64,000 bases of DNA. Origin: Rallus limicola (lineage: Eukaryota; Chordata; Aves; Gruiformes; Rallidae). Below the pieces are notes generated by a model. The model saw nothing but the letters and a program-made list of their open reading frames with translations. It was not told where the DNA came from and ran no database searches. The stretch's first letter is position 1. Each line of letters starts with the position of its first letter. Position numbers and translations under genes: made by a program. Location of the stretch: assembly GCA_022605955.1 (NCBI GenBank), contig JAKCOZ010000600.1, positions 51,037 to 115,036 of the forward strand. The letters run 5' to 3'. Positions 48,486 to 60,800 of the stretch are shown piece after piece.

Positions 48486-48556
48486 TGTCCTGTTAGGAGG
48501 TTTCAGACAAGCTAGGCCTGAAAGGCATAGCTTGTCTGAAACCTCCTAACAGGACA
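48486..48556 (+). repeat. Inverted junction J20
   Basis: Preceded by GGTCTGAAAGGCATGGC; arms and centre otherwise standard (perfect 29-bp arms). The next junction is 6 monomers on. Confidence 0.92.
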
Positions 48557-49722
48557 CACGAGCAGACCCTGTCACTTTGGCTCTCAGCCTTTTCCTTTGC
48601 CTGGAAAGAGGGAACATGCCTGGAACCTCCTACGGTGCTTTTCTCGGCCCTAGCAGACTGCAGTTCAAAACATGCTAAACGTCCAGCAATAACTCCCAAA
48701 GTAAAGAAGCTAGGCCTGAAAGGCATAGCTTGTCTGAAACCTCCTAACAGGACACACGAGCAGACCCTGTCACTTTAGCTTTCAGCCTTTTCCTTTGCCT
48801 GCAAAGAGGGAACATGCCTGGAACCTCCTACGGTGCTTTTCTCGGCCCTAGCAGACTGCAGTTCAAACATGCTAAACGTCCAGCAATAACTCCCAAAGTA
48901 AAGAAGCTAGGCCTGAAAGGCATAGCTTGTCTGAAACCTCCTAACAGAACACACGAGCAGACCCTGTCACTTTGGCTCTCAGCCTTTTCCTTTGCCTGGA
49001 AAGAGGGAACATGCCTGGAACCTCCTACGGTGCTTTTCTCGGCCCTAGCAGACTGCAGTTCAAAACATGCTAAACGTCCAGCAATAACTCCCAAAGTAAA
49101 GAAGCTAGGCCTGAAAGGCATAGCTTGTCTGAAACCTCCTAACAGGACACACGAGCAGACCCTGTCACTTTGGCTCTCAGCCTTTTCCTTTGCCTGGAAA
49201 GAGGGAACATGCCTGGAACCTCCTACGGTGCTTTTCTCGGCCCTAGCAGACTGCAGTTCAAAACATGCTAAACGTCCAGCAATAACTCCCAAAGTAAAGA
49301 AGCTAGGCCTGAAAGGCATAGCTTGTCTGAAACCTCCTAACAGGACACACGAGCAGACCCTGTCACTTTGGCTCTCAGCCTTTTCCTTTGCCTGGAAAGA
49401 GGGAACATGCCTGGAACCTCCTACGGTGCTTTTCTCGGCCCTAGCAGACTGCAGTTCAAAACATGCTAAACGTCCAGCAATAACTCCCAAAGTAAAGAAG
49501 CTAGGCCTGAAAGGCATAGCTTGTCTGAAACCTCCTAACAGGACACACGAGCAGACCCTGTCACTTTGACTCTCAGCCTTTTCCTTTGCCTGGAAAGAGG
49601 GAACATGCCTGGAACCTCCTACGGTGCTTTTCTCGGCCCTAGCAGACTGCAGTTCAAAACATGCTAAACGTCCAGCAATAACTCCCAAAGTAAAGAAGCT
49701 AGGTCTGAAAGGCATGGCTTGT
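48489..49722 (+). repeat. 1,235-bp HOR, copy 2 (6 monomers + 46)
   Basis: Repeats CACTTTAGC and TTTGACTCTC in register with copy 1. GGCTTTCAG-type TTTCAG plus CCTGCAAAG near 48780-48806 recurs 1,234 bp later at 50013-50040. One A is missing near 48867 (GTTCAAACATG), accounting for the 46. Confidence 0.85.
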
Positions 49723-49790
49723 CCTGTTAGGAGGTTTCAGACAAGCTAGGCCTGAAAGGCATAGCTTGTCTGAAACCTCCTAACAGGACA
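49720..49790 (+). repeat. Inverted junction J21
   Basis: Same subtype as J20 (GGTCTG and GGCATGGC before; perfect arms). The next junction is 10 monomers on. Confidence 0.92.
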
Positions 49791-51750
49791 CACGAGCAGA
49801 CCCTGTCACTTTGGCTCTCAGCCTTTTCCTTTGCCTGGAAAGAGGGAACATGCCTGGAACCTCCTACGGTGCTTTTCTCGGCCCTAGCAGACTGCAGTTC
49901 AAAACATGCTAAACGTCCAGCAATAACTCCCAAAGTAAAGAAGCTAGGCCTGAAAGGCATAGCTTGTCTGAAACCTCCTAACAGGACACACGAGCAGACC
50001 CTGTCACTTTGGCTTTCAGCCTTTTCCTTTGCCTGCAAAGAGGGAACATGCCTGGAACCTCCTACGGTGCTTTTCTCGGCCCTAGCAGACTGCAGTTCAA
50101 AACATGCTAAACGTCCAGCAATAACTCCCAAAGTAAAGAAGCTAGGCCTGAAAGGCATAGCTTGTCTGAAACCTCCTAACAGAACACACGAGCAGACCCT
50201 GTCACTTTGGCTCTCAGCCTTTTCCTTTGCCTGGAAAGAGGGAACGTGCCTGGAACCTCCTACGGTGCTTTTCTCGGCCCTAGCAGACTGCAGTTCAAAA
50301 CATGCTAAACGTCCAGCAATAACTCCCAAAGTAAAGAAGCTAGGCCTGAAAGGCATAGCTTGTCTGAAACCTCCTAACAGGACACACGAGCAGACCCTGT
50401 CACTTTGGCTCTCAGCCTTTTCCTTTGCCTGGAAAGAGGGAACATGCCTGGAACCTCCTACGGTGCTTTTCTCGGCCCTAGCAGACTGCAGTTCAAAACA
50501 TGCTAAACGTCCAGCAATAACTCCCAAAGTAAAGAAGCGAGGCCTCAAAGGCATAGCTTGTCTGAAACCTCCTAACAGGACACACGAGCAGACCCTGTCA
50601 CTTTGGCTCTCAGCCTTTTCCTTTGCCTGGAAAGAGGGAACATGCCTGGAACCTCCTACGGTGCTTTTCTCGTCCCTAGCAGACTGCAGTTCAAAACATG
50701 CTAAACGTCCAGCAATAACTCCCAAAGTAAAGAAGCTAGGCCTGAAAGACATAGCTTGTCTGAAACCTCCTAACAGGACACACGAGCAGCCCCTGTCACT
50801 TTGGCTCTCAGCCCTTTCCTTTGCCTGGAAAGAGGGAACATGCCTGGAACCTCCTACGGTGCTTTTCTCGGCCCTAGCAGACTGCAGTTCAAAACATGCT
50901 AAACGTCCAGCAATAACTCCCAAAGTAAAGAAGCTAGGCCTGAAAGGCATAGCTTGTCTGAAACCTCCTAACAGGACACACGAGCAGACCCTGTCACTTT
51001 GGCTCTCAGCCTTTTCCTTTGCCTGGAAAGAGGGAACATGCCTGGAACCTCCTACGGTGCTTTTCTCGGCCCTAGCAGACTGCAGTTCAAAACATGCTAA
51101 ACGTCCAGCAATAACTCCCAAAGTAAAGAAGCTAGGCCTGAAAGGCATAGCTTGTCTGAAACCTCCTAACAGGACACACGAGCAGACCCTGTCACTTTGG
51201 CTCTCAGCCTTTTCCTTTGCCTGGAAAGAGGGGAACATGCCTGGAACCTCCTACGGTGCTTTTCTCGGCCCTAGCAGACTGCAGTTCAAAACATGCTAAA
51301 CGTCCAGCAATAACTCCCAAAGTAAAGAAGCTAGGCCTGAAAGGCATAGCTTGTCTGAAACCTCCTAACAGGACACACGAGCAGACCCTGTCACTTTGGC
51401 TCTCAGCCTTTTCCTTTGCCTGGAAAGAGGGAACATGCCTGGAACCTCCTACGGTGCTTTTCTCGGCCCTAGCAGACTGCAGTTCAAAACATGCTAAACA
51501 TCCAGCAATAACTCCCAAAGTAAAGAAGCTAGGCCTGAAAGGCATAGCTTGTCTGAAACCTCCTAACAGGACACACGAGCAGACCCTGTCACTTTCGCTC
51601 TCAGCCTTTTCCTTTGCCTGAAAAGAGGGAACATGCCTGGAACCTCCTACGGTGCTTTTCTCGGCCCTAGCAGACTGCAGTTCAAAACATGCTAAACGTC
51701 CAGCAATAACTCCCAAAGTAAAGAAGCTAGGTCTGAAAGGCATGGCTTGT
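49723..51750 (+). repeat. HOR block, 10 monomers + 48
   Basis: Begins as a partial third copy of the 1,235-bp HOR (CCTGCAAAG near 50033, AACAGAACAC near 50179) and then diverges: GCGAGGCCTCAAAGG near 50538, CTCGTCCC near 50671, AAAGACATAG near 50746. It ends with AAACATCC, CACTTTCGC, CCTGAAAAGAG and GGTCTG, as before J18. One extra G lies near 51230. Confidence 0.8.
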
Positions 51751-51818
51751 CCTGTTAGGAGGTTTCAGACAAGCTAGGCCTGAAAGGCATAGCTTGTCTG
51801 AAACCTCCTAACAGGACA
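51748..51818 (+). repeat. Inverted junction J22 (last)
   Basis: GGTCTGAAAGGCATGGC before; perfect arms and standard centre. No further junction occurs in the remaining 12.2 kb (61.9 monomers). Confidence 0.92.
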
Positions 51819-54800
51819 CACGAGCAGACCCTGTCACTTTGGCTCTCAGCCTTTTCCTTTGCCTGGAAAGAGGGAACATGCCTGGAACCTCCTACGGTGC
51901 TTTTCTCGGCCCTAGCAGACTGCAGTTCAAAACATGCTAAACGTCCAGCAATAACTCCCAAAGTAAAGAAGCTAGGCCTGAAAGGCATAGCTTGTCTGAA
52001 ACCTCCTAACAGGACACACCAGCAGACCCTGTCACTATTGGCTCTCAGCCTTTTCCTTTGCCTGCAAAGAGGGAACATGCCTGGAACCTCCTACGGTGCT
52101 TTTCTCGGCCCTAGCAGACTGCAGTTCAAAACATGCTAAACGTCCAGCAATAACTCCCAAAGTAAAGAAGCTAGGCCTGAAAGGCATAGCTTGTCTGAAA
52201 CCTCCTAACAGGACACACGAGCAGACCCTGTCACTTTGGCTCTCAGCCTTTTCCTTTGCCTGGAAAGAGGGAACATGCCTGGAACCTCCTACGGTGCTTT
52301 TCTCGGCCCTAGCAGACTGCAGTTCAAAACATGCTAAACGTCCAGCAATAACTCCCACAGTAAAGAAGCTAGGCCTGAAAGGCATAGCTTGTCTGAAACC
52401 TCCTAACAGGACACACGAGCAGCCCCTGTCACTTTGGCTCTCAGCCTTTTCCTTTGCTTGGAAAGAGGGAACATGCCTGGAACCTCCTACGGTGCTTTTC
52501 TCGGCCCTAGCAGACTGCAGTTCAAAACATGCTAAACGTCCAGCAATAACTCCCAAAGTAAAGAAGCTAGGCCTGAAAGGCATAGCTTGTCTGAAACCTC
52601 CTAACAGGACACACGAGCAGCCCCTGTCACTTTGGCTCTCAGCCTTTTCCTTTGCCTGGAAAGAGGGAACATGCCTGGAACCTCCTACGGTGCTTTTCTC
52701 GGCCCTAGCAGACTGCAGCTCAAAACATGCTAAACGTCCAGCAATAACTCCCAAAGTAAAGAAGCTAGGCCTGAAAGGCATAGCTTGTCTGAAACCTCCT
52801 AACAGGACACACGAGCAGACCCTGTCACTTTGGCTCTCAGCCTTTTCCTTTGCCTGGAAAGAGGGAACATGCCTGGAACCTCCTACGGTGCTTTTCTCGG
52901 CCCTAGCAGACTGCAGTTCAAAACATGCTAAACGTCCAGCAATAACTCCCAAAGTAAAGAAGCTAGGCCTGAAAGGCATAGCTTGTCTGAAACCTCCTAA
53001 CAGGACACACGAGCAGCCCCTGTCACTTTGGCTCTCAGCCTTTTCCTTTGCCTGGAAAGAGGGAACATGCCTGGAACCTCCTACGGTGCTTTTCTCGGCC
53101 CTAGCAGACTGCAGTTCAAAACATGCTAAACGTCCAGCAATAACTCCCAAAGTAAAGAAGCTAGGCCTGAAAGGCATAGCTTGTCTGAAACCTCCTAACA
53201 GGACACACGAGCAGACCCTGTCACTTTGGCTCTCAGCCTTTTCCTTTGCCTGGAAAGAGGGAACATGCCTGGAACCTCCTACGGTGCTTTTCTCGGCCCT
53301 AGCAGACTGCAGTTCAAAACATGCTAAACGTCCAGCAATAACTCCCAAAGTAAAGAAGCTAGGCCTGAAAGGCATAGCTTGTCTGAAACCTCCTAACAGG
53401 ACACACGAGCAGCCCCTGTCACTTTGGCTCTCAGCCTTTTCCTTTGCCTGGAAAGAGGGAACATGCCTGGAACCTCCTACGGTGCTTTTCTCGGCCCTAG
53501 CAGACTGCAGTTCAAAACATGCTAAACGTCCAGCAATAACTCCCAAAGTAAAGAAGCTAGGCCTGAAAGGCATAGCTTGTCTGAAACCTCCTAACATGAC
53601 ACACGAGCAGCCCCTGTCACTTTGGCTCTCAGCCTTTTCCTTTGCCTGGAAAGAGGGAACATGCCTGGAACCTCCTACGGTGCTTTTCTCGGCCCTAGCA
53701 GACTGCAGTTCAAAACATGCTAAACGTCCAGCAATAACTCCCAAAGTAAAGAAGCTAGGCCTGAAAGGCATAGCTTGTCTGAAACCTCCTAACAGGACAC
53801 ACCAGCAGACCCTGTCACTTTGGCTCTCAGCCTTTTCCTTTGCCTGGAAAGAGGGAACATGCCTGGAACCTCCTACGGTGCTTTTTCTCGGCCCTAGCAG
53901 ACTGCAGTTCAAAACATGCTAAACGTCCAGCAATAACTCCCAAAGTAAAGAAGCTAGGCCTGAAAGGCATAGCTTGTCTGAAACCTCCTAACAGGACACA
54001 CGAGCAGACCCTGTCACTTTGGCTCTCAGCCTTTTCCTTTGCCTGGAAAGAGGGAACATGCCTGGAACCTCCTACGGTGCTTTTCTCGGCCCTAGCAGAC
54101 TGCAGTTCAAAACATGCAAAACGTCAAGCAATAACTGCCAAAGTAAAGAAGCTAGGCCTGAAAGGCATAGCTTGTCTGAAACCTCCTAACAGGACACACG
54201 AGCAGAACCTGTCACTTTGGCTCTCAGCCTTTTCCGTTGCCTGGAAAGAGGGAACATGCCCTGGAACCTCCTACGGTGCTTTTCTCGGCCCTAGCAGACT
54301 GCAGTTCAAAACATGCTAAACGTCCAGCAATAACTCCCAAAGTAAAGAAGCTAGGCCTGAAAGGCATAGCTTGTCTGAAACCTCCTAACAGGACACACGA
54401 GCAGCCCCTGTCACTTTGGCTCTCAGCCTTTTCCTTTGCCTGGAAAGAGGGGAACATGCCTGGAACCTCCTACGGTGCTTTTCTCGGCCCTAGCAGACTG
54501 CAGTTCAAAAACATGCTAAACGTCCAGCAATAACTCCCAAAGTAAAGAAGCTAGGCCTGAAAGGCATAGCTTGTCTGAAACCTCCTAACAGGACACAGGA
54601 GCAGCCCCTGTCACTTTGGCTCTCAGCCTTTTCCTTTGCCTGGAAAGAGGGAACATGCCTGGACCCTCCTACGGTGCTTTTCTCGGCCCTAGCAGACTGC
54701 AGTTCAAAACATGCTAAATGTCCAGCAATAACTCCCAAAGTAAAGAAGCTAGGCCTGAAAGGGCATAGCTTGTCTGAAACCTCCTAACAGGACACACGAG

Positions 54801-57800
54801 CAGACCCTGTCACTTTGGCTCTCAGCCTTTTCCTTTGCCTGGAAAGAGGGAACATGCCTGGAACCTCCTACGGTGCTTTTCTCGGCCCTAGCAGACTGCA
54901 GTTCAAAACATGCTAAACGTCCAGCAATAACTCCCAAAGTAAAGAAGCTAGGCCTGAAAGGCATAGCTTGTCTGAAACCTCCTAACAGGGACACACGAGC
55001 AGACCCTGTCACTTTGGCTCTCAGCCTTTTCCTTTGCCTGGAAAGAGGGAACATGCCTGGAACCTCCTACGGTGCTTTTCTCGGCCCTAGCAGACTGCAG
55101 TTCAAAACATGCAAAACGTCAAGCAATAACTGCCAAAGTAAAGAAGCTAGGCCTGAAAGGCATAGCTTGTCTGAAACCTCCTAACAGGACACACGAGCAG
55201 AACCTGTCACTTTGGCTCTCAGCCTTTTCCTTTGCCTGGAAAGAGGGAACATGCCTGGAACCTCCTACGGTGCTTTTCTCGGCCCTAGCAGACTGCAGTT
55301 CAAAACATGCTAAACGTCCAGCAATAACTCCCAAAGTAAAGAAGCTAGGCCTGAAAGGCATAGCTTGTCTGAAACCTCCTAACAGGACACACGAGCAGCC
55401 CCTGTCACTTTGGCTCTCAGCCTTTTCCTTTGCCTGGAAAGAGGGAACATGCCTGGAACCTCCTACGGTGCTTTTCTCGGCCCTAGCAGACTGCAGTTCA
55501 AAACATGCTAAACGTCCAGCAATAACTCCCAAAGTAAAGAAGCTAGGCCTGAAAGGCATAGCTTGTCTGAAACCTCCTAACAGGACACACGAGCAGCCCC
55601 TGTCACTTTGGCTCTCAGCCCTTTTCCTTTGCCTGGAAAGAGGGAACATGCCTGGAACCTCCTACGGTGCTTTTCTCGGCCCTAGCAGACTGCAGTTCAA
55701 AACATGCTAAACGTCCAGCAATAACTCCCAAAGTAAAGAAGCTAGGCCTGAAAGGCATAGCTTGTCTGAAACCTCCTAACAGGACACACGAGCAGACCCT
55801 GTCACTTTGGCTCTCAGCCTTTTCCTTTGCCTGGAAAGAGGGAACATGCCTGGAACCTCCTACGGTGCTTTTCTCGGCCCTAGCAGACTGCAGTTCAAAA
55901 CATGCTAAACGTCCAGCAATAACTCCCAAAGTAAAGAAGCTAGGCCTGAAAGGCATAGCTTGTCTGAAACCTCCTAACAGGACACACGAGCAGCCCCTGT
56001 CACTTTGGCTCTCAGCCTTTTCCTTTGCCTGGAAAGAGGGAACATGCCTGGAACCTCCTACGGTGCTTTTCTCGGCCCTAGCAGACTGCAGTTCAAAACA
56101 TGCTAAAACGTCCAGCAATAACTCCCAAAGTAAAGAAGCTAGGCCTGAAAGGCATAGCTTGTCTGAAACCTCCTAACAGGACACACGAGCAGACCCTGTC
56201 ACTTTGGCTCTCAGCCTTTTCCTTTGCCTGGAAAGAGGGAACATGCCTGGAACCTCCTACGGTGCTTTTCTCGGCCCTAGCAGACTGCAGTTCAAAACAT
56301 GCTAAACGTCCAGCAATAACTCCCAAAGTAAAGAAGCTAGGCCTGAAAGGCATAGCTTGTCTGAAACCTCCTAACAGGACACACGAGCAGACCCTGTCAC
56401 TTTGGCTCTCAGCCTTTTCCTTTGCCTGGAAAGAGGGAACATGCCTGGAACCTCCTACGGTGCTTTTCTCGGCCCTAGCAGACTGCAGTTCAAAACATGC
56501 TAAACGTCCAGCAATAACTCCCACAGTAAAGAAGCTAGGCCTGAAAGGCATAGCTTGTCTGAAACCTCCTAACAGGACACACGAGCAGCCCCTGTCACTT
56601 TGGCTCTCAGCCTTTTCCTTTGCTTGGAAAGAGGGGAACATGCCTGGAACCTCCTACGGTGCTTTTCTCGGCCCTAGCAGACTGCAGTTCAAAACATGCT
56701 AAACGTCCAGCAATAACTCCCAAAGTAAAGAAGCTAGGCCTGAAAGGCATAGCTTGTCTGAAACCTCCTAACAGGACACACGAGCAGCCCCTGTCACTTT
56801 GGCTCTCAGCCTTTTCCTTTGCCTGGAAAGAGGGAACATGCCTGGAACCTCCTACGGTGCTTTTCTCGGCCCTAGCAGACTGCAGTTCAAAACATGCTAA
56901 ACGTCCAGCAATAACTCCCAAAGTAAAGAAGCTAGGCCTGAAAGGCATAGCTTGTCTGAAACCTCCTAACAGGACACACGAGCAGACCCTGTCACTTTGG
57001 CTCTCAGCCTTTTCCTTTGCCTGGAAAGAGGGAACATGCCTGGAACCTCCTACGGTGCTTTTCTCGGCCCTAGCAGACTGCAGTTCAAAACATGCTAAAC
57101 GTCCAGCAATAACTCCCAAAGTAAAGAAGCTAGGCCTGAAAGGCATAGCTTGTCTGAAACCTCCTAACAGGACACACGAGCAGCCCCTGTCACTTTGGCT
57201 CTCAGCCTTTTCCTTTGCCTGGAAAGAGGGAACATGCCTGGAACCTCCTACGGTGCTTTTTCTCGGCCCTAGCAGACTGCAGTTCAAAACATGCTAAACC
57301 GTCCAGCAATAAACTCCCAAAGTAAAGAAGCTAGGCCTGAAAGGCATAGCTTGTCTGAAACCCTCCTAACAGGACACACGAGCAGCCCCTGTCACTTGGC
57401 TCTCAGCCTTTTCCTTTGCCTGGAAAGAGGGAACATGCCTGGAACCTCCTACGGTGCTTTTCTCGGCCCTAGCAGACTGCAGTTCAAAACATGCTAAACG
57501 TCCAGCAATAACTCCCAAAGTAAAGAAGCTAGGCCTGAAAGGCATAGCTTGTCTGAAACCTCCTAACAGGACACACGAGCAGCCCCTGTCACTTTGGCTC
57601 TCAGCCTTTTCCTTTGCCTGGAAAGAGGGAACATGCCTGGAACCTCCTACGGTGCTTTTCTCGGCCCTAGCAGACTGCAGTTCAAAACATGCTAAACGTC
57701 CAGCAATAACTCCCAAAGTAAAGAATCTAGGCCTGAAAGGCATAGCTTGTCTGAAACCTCCTAACATGACACACGAGCAGCCCCTGTCACTTTGGCTCTC

Positions 57801-60800
57801 AGCCTTTTCCTTTGCCTGGAAAGAGGGAACATGCCTGGAACCTCCTACGGTGCTTTTCTCGGCCCTAGCAGACTGCAGTTCAAAACATGCTAAACGTCCA
57901 GCAATAACTCCCAAAGTAAAGAAGCTAGGCCTGAAAGGCATAGCTTGTCTGAAACCTCCTAACAGGACACACGAGCAGACCCTGTCACTTTGGCTCTCAG
58001 CCTTTTCCTTTGCCTGGAAAGAGGGAACATGCCTGGGAACCTCCTACGGTGCTTTTCTCGGCCCTAGCAGACTGCAGTTCAAAACATGCTAAACGTCCAG
58101 CAATAACTCCCAAAGTAAAGAAGCTAGGCCTGAAAGGCATAGCTTGTCTGAAACCTCCTAACAGGACACACGAGCAGCCCCTGTCACTTTGGCTCTCAGC
58201 CTTTTCCTTTGCCTGGAAAGAGGGAACATGCCTGGAAACCTCCTACGGTGCTTTTCTCGGCCCTAGCAGACTGCAGTTCAAAACATGCAAAACGTCCAAG
58301 CAATAACTGCCAAAGTAAAGAAGCTAGGCCTGAAAGGCATAGCTTGTCTGAAACCTCCTAACAGGACACACGAGCAGACCCTGTCACTTTGGCTCTCAGC
58401 CTTTTCCTTTGCCTGGAAAGAGGGGAACATGCCTGGAACCTCCTACGGTGCTTTTCTCGGCCCTAGCAGACTGCAGTTCAAAACATGCTAAACGTCCAGC
58501 AATAACTCCCAAAGTAAAGAAGCTAGGCCTGAAAGGCATAGCTTGTCTGAAACCTCCTAACAGGACACACCGAGCAGACCCTGTCACTTTGGCTCTCAGC
58601 CTTTTCCTTTGCCTGGAAAGAGGGAACATGCCTGGAACCTCCTACGGTGCTTTTCTCGGCCCTAGCAGACTGCAGTTCAAAACATGCTAAACGTCCAGCA
58701 ATAACTCCCAAAGTAAAGAAGCTAGGCCTGAAGGCATAGCTTGTCTGAAACCTCCTAACAGGACACACGAGCAGACCCTGTCACTTTGGCTCTCAGCCTT
58801 TTCCTTTGCCTGAAAGAGGGAACATGCCTGGAACCTCCTACGGTGCTTTTCTCGGCCCTAGCAGACTGCAGTTCAAAACATGCTAAACGTCAAGCAATAA
58901 CTGCCAAAGTAAAGAAGCTAGGCCTGAAAGGCATAGCTTGTCTGAAACCTCCTAACAGGACACACGAGCAGAACCTGTCACTTTGGCTCTCAGCCTTTTC
59001 CTTTGCCTGGAAAGAGGGAACATGCCTGGAACCTCCTACGGTGCTTTTCTCGGCCCTAGCAGACTGCAGTGCAAAACATGCTAAACGTCCAGCAATAACT
59101 CCCAAAGTAAAGAAGCTAGGCCTGAAAAGGCATAGCTTGTCTGAAACCTCCTAACAGGGACACACGAGCAGCCCCTGTCACTTTGGCTCTCAGCCTTTTC
59201 CTTTGCCTGGAAAGAGGGAACATGCCTGGAACCTCCTACGGTGCTTTTCTCGGCCCTAGCAGACTGCAGTTCAAAACATGCTAAACGTCCAGCAATAACT
59301 CCCAAAGTAAAGAAGCTAGGCCTGAAAGGGCATAGCTTGTCTGAAACCTCCTAACAGCACACACGAGCAGCCCCTGTCACTTTGGCTCTCAGCCTTTTCC
59401 TTTGCCTGGAAAGAGGGAACATGCCTGGAACCTCCTACGGTGCTTTTCTCGGCCCTAGCAGACTGCAGTTCAAAACATGCTAAACGTCCAGCAATAACTC
59501 CTAAACTAAAGAAGCTAGGCCTGAAAGGCATAGCTTGTCTGAAACCTCCTAACAGGACACACGAGCAGACCCTGTCACTTTGGCTCTCAGCCTTTTCCTT
59601 TGCCTGGAAAGAGGGAACATGCCTGGAACCTCCTACGGTGCTTTTCTCAGCCCCTAGCAGACTGCAGTTCAAAACAATGCAAAACGTCAAGCAATAACTG
59701 CCAAAGTAAAGAAGCTAGGCCTGAAAGGCATAGCTTGTCTGAAACCTCCTAACAGGACACACGAGCAGACCCTGTCACTTTGGCTCTCAGCCTTTTCCTT
59801 TGCCTGGAAAGAGGGAACATGCCTGGAACCTCCTACGGTGCTTTTCTCGGCCCTAGCAGACTGCAGTTCAAAACATGCTAAACGTCCAGCAATAACTCCC
59901 AAAGTAAAGAACCTAGGCCTGAAAGGCATAGCTTGTCTGAAACCTCCTAACAGGACACACGAGCAGCCCCTGTCACTTTGGCTCTCAGCCTTTTCCTTTG
60001 CCTGGAAAGAGGGAACATGCCTGGAACCTCCTACGGTGCTTTTCTCGGCCCTAGCAGACTGCAGTTCAAAACATGCTAAACATCCAGCAATAACTCCCAA
60101 AGTAAAGAAGCTAGGCCTGAAAGGCATAGCTTGTCTGAAACCTCCTAACAGGACACACAAGCAGACCCTGTCACTTTGGCTCTCAGCCTTTTCCTTTGCC
60201 TGGAAAGAGGGAACATGCCTGGAACCTCCTACGGTGCTTTTTCTCGGCCCTAGCAGACTGCAGTTCAAAACATGCTAAACGTCCAGCAATAACTCCAAAG
60301 TAAAGAAGCTAGGCCTGAAAGGCATAGCTTGTCTGAAACCTCCTAACAGGACACACGAGCAGCCCCTGTCACTTTGGCTCTCAGCCTTTTTCCTTTGCCT
60401 GGAAAGAGGGAACATGCCTGGAACCTCCTACGGTGCTTTTCTCGGCCCTAGCAGACTGCAGTTCAAAACATGCTAAACGTCCAGCAATAACTCCCAAAGT
60501 AAAGAAGCTAGGCATGAAAGGCATAGCTTGTCTGAAACCTCCTAACAGGACACACGAGCAGACCCTGTCACTTTGGCTCTCAGCCTTTTCCTTTGCCTGG
60601 AAAGAGGGGAACATGCCTGGAACCCTCCTACGGTGCTTTTCTCGGCCCTAGCAGACTGCAGTTCAAAACATGCTAACGTCCAGCAATAACTCCCAAAGTA
60701 AAGAAGCTAGGCCTGAAAGGCATAGCTTGTCTGAAACCTCCTAACATGACACACGAGCAGCCCCTGTCACTTTGGCTCTCAGCCTTTTCCTTTGCCTGGA

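Larger units (their letters stand above)
47254..48488 (+). repeat. 1,235-bp HOR, copy 1 (6 monomers + 47)
   Basis: Markers CACTTTAGC near 47536 and TTTGACTCTC at 48331 reappear one HOR later (48771 and 49565). The four central monomers look identical to each other. Private: AACTTCCAAATTAAAG near 47456 and GCTAGACC near 47473. Confidence 0.85.

Noticed and set aside
671..51818. CRISPR-like or palindromic mobile element at the junctions
   Set aside because: The repeats are contiguous with no unique spacers, and the inserted 47 bp is wholly derived from the monomer. There are no target-site duplications, no transposase and no foreign sequence.
671..51818. Bacterial-style rho-independent terminators from the long hairpins
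   Set aside because: No coding sequence or U-tract is associated, and the array is plainly eukaryotic satellite DNA.
58523..58768. Possible extra inverted junctions suggested by the C-P-V-R-R-F-Q-T-S peptide on the minus strand
   Set aside because: Reading the DNA shows ordinary monomers put out of frame by one-base indels, with no inverted segment.
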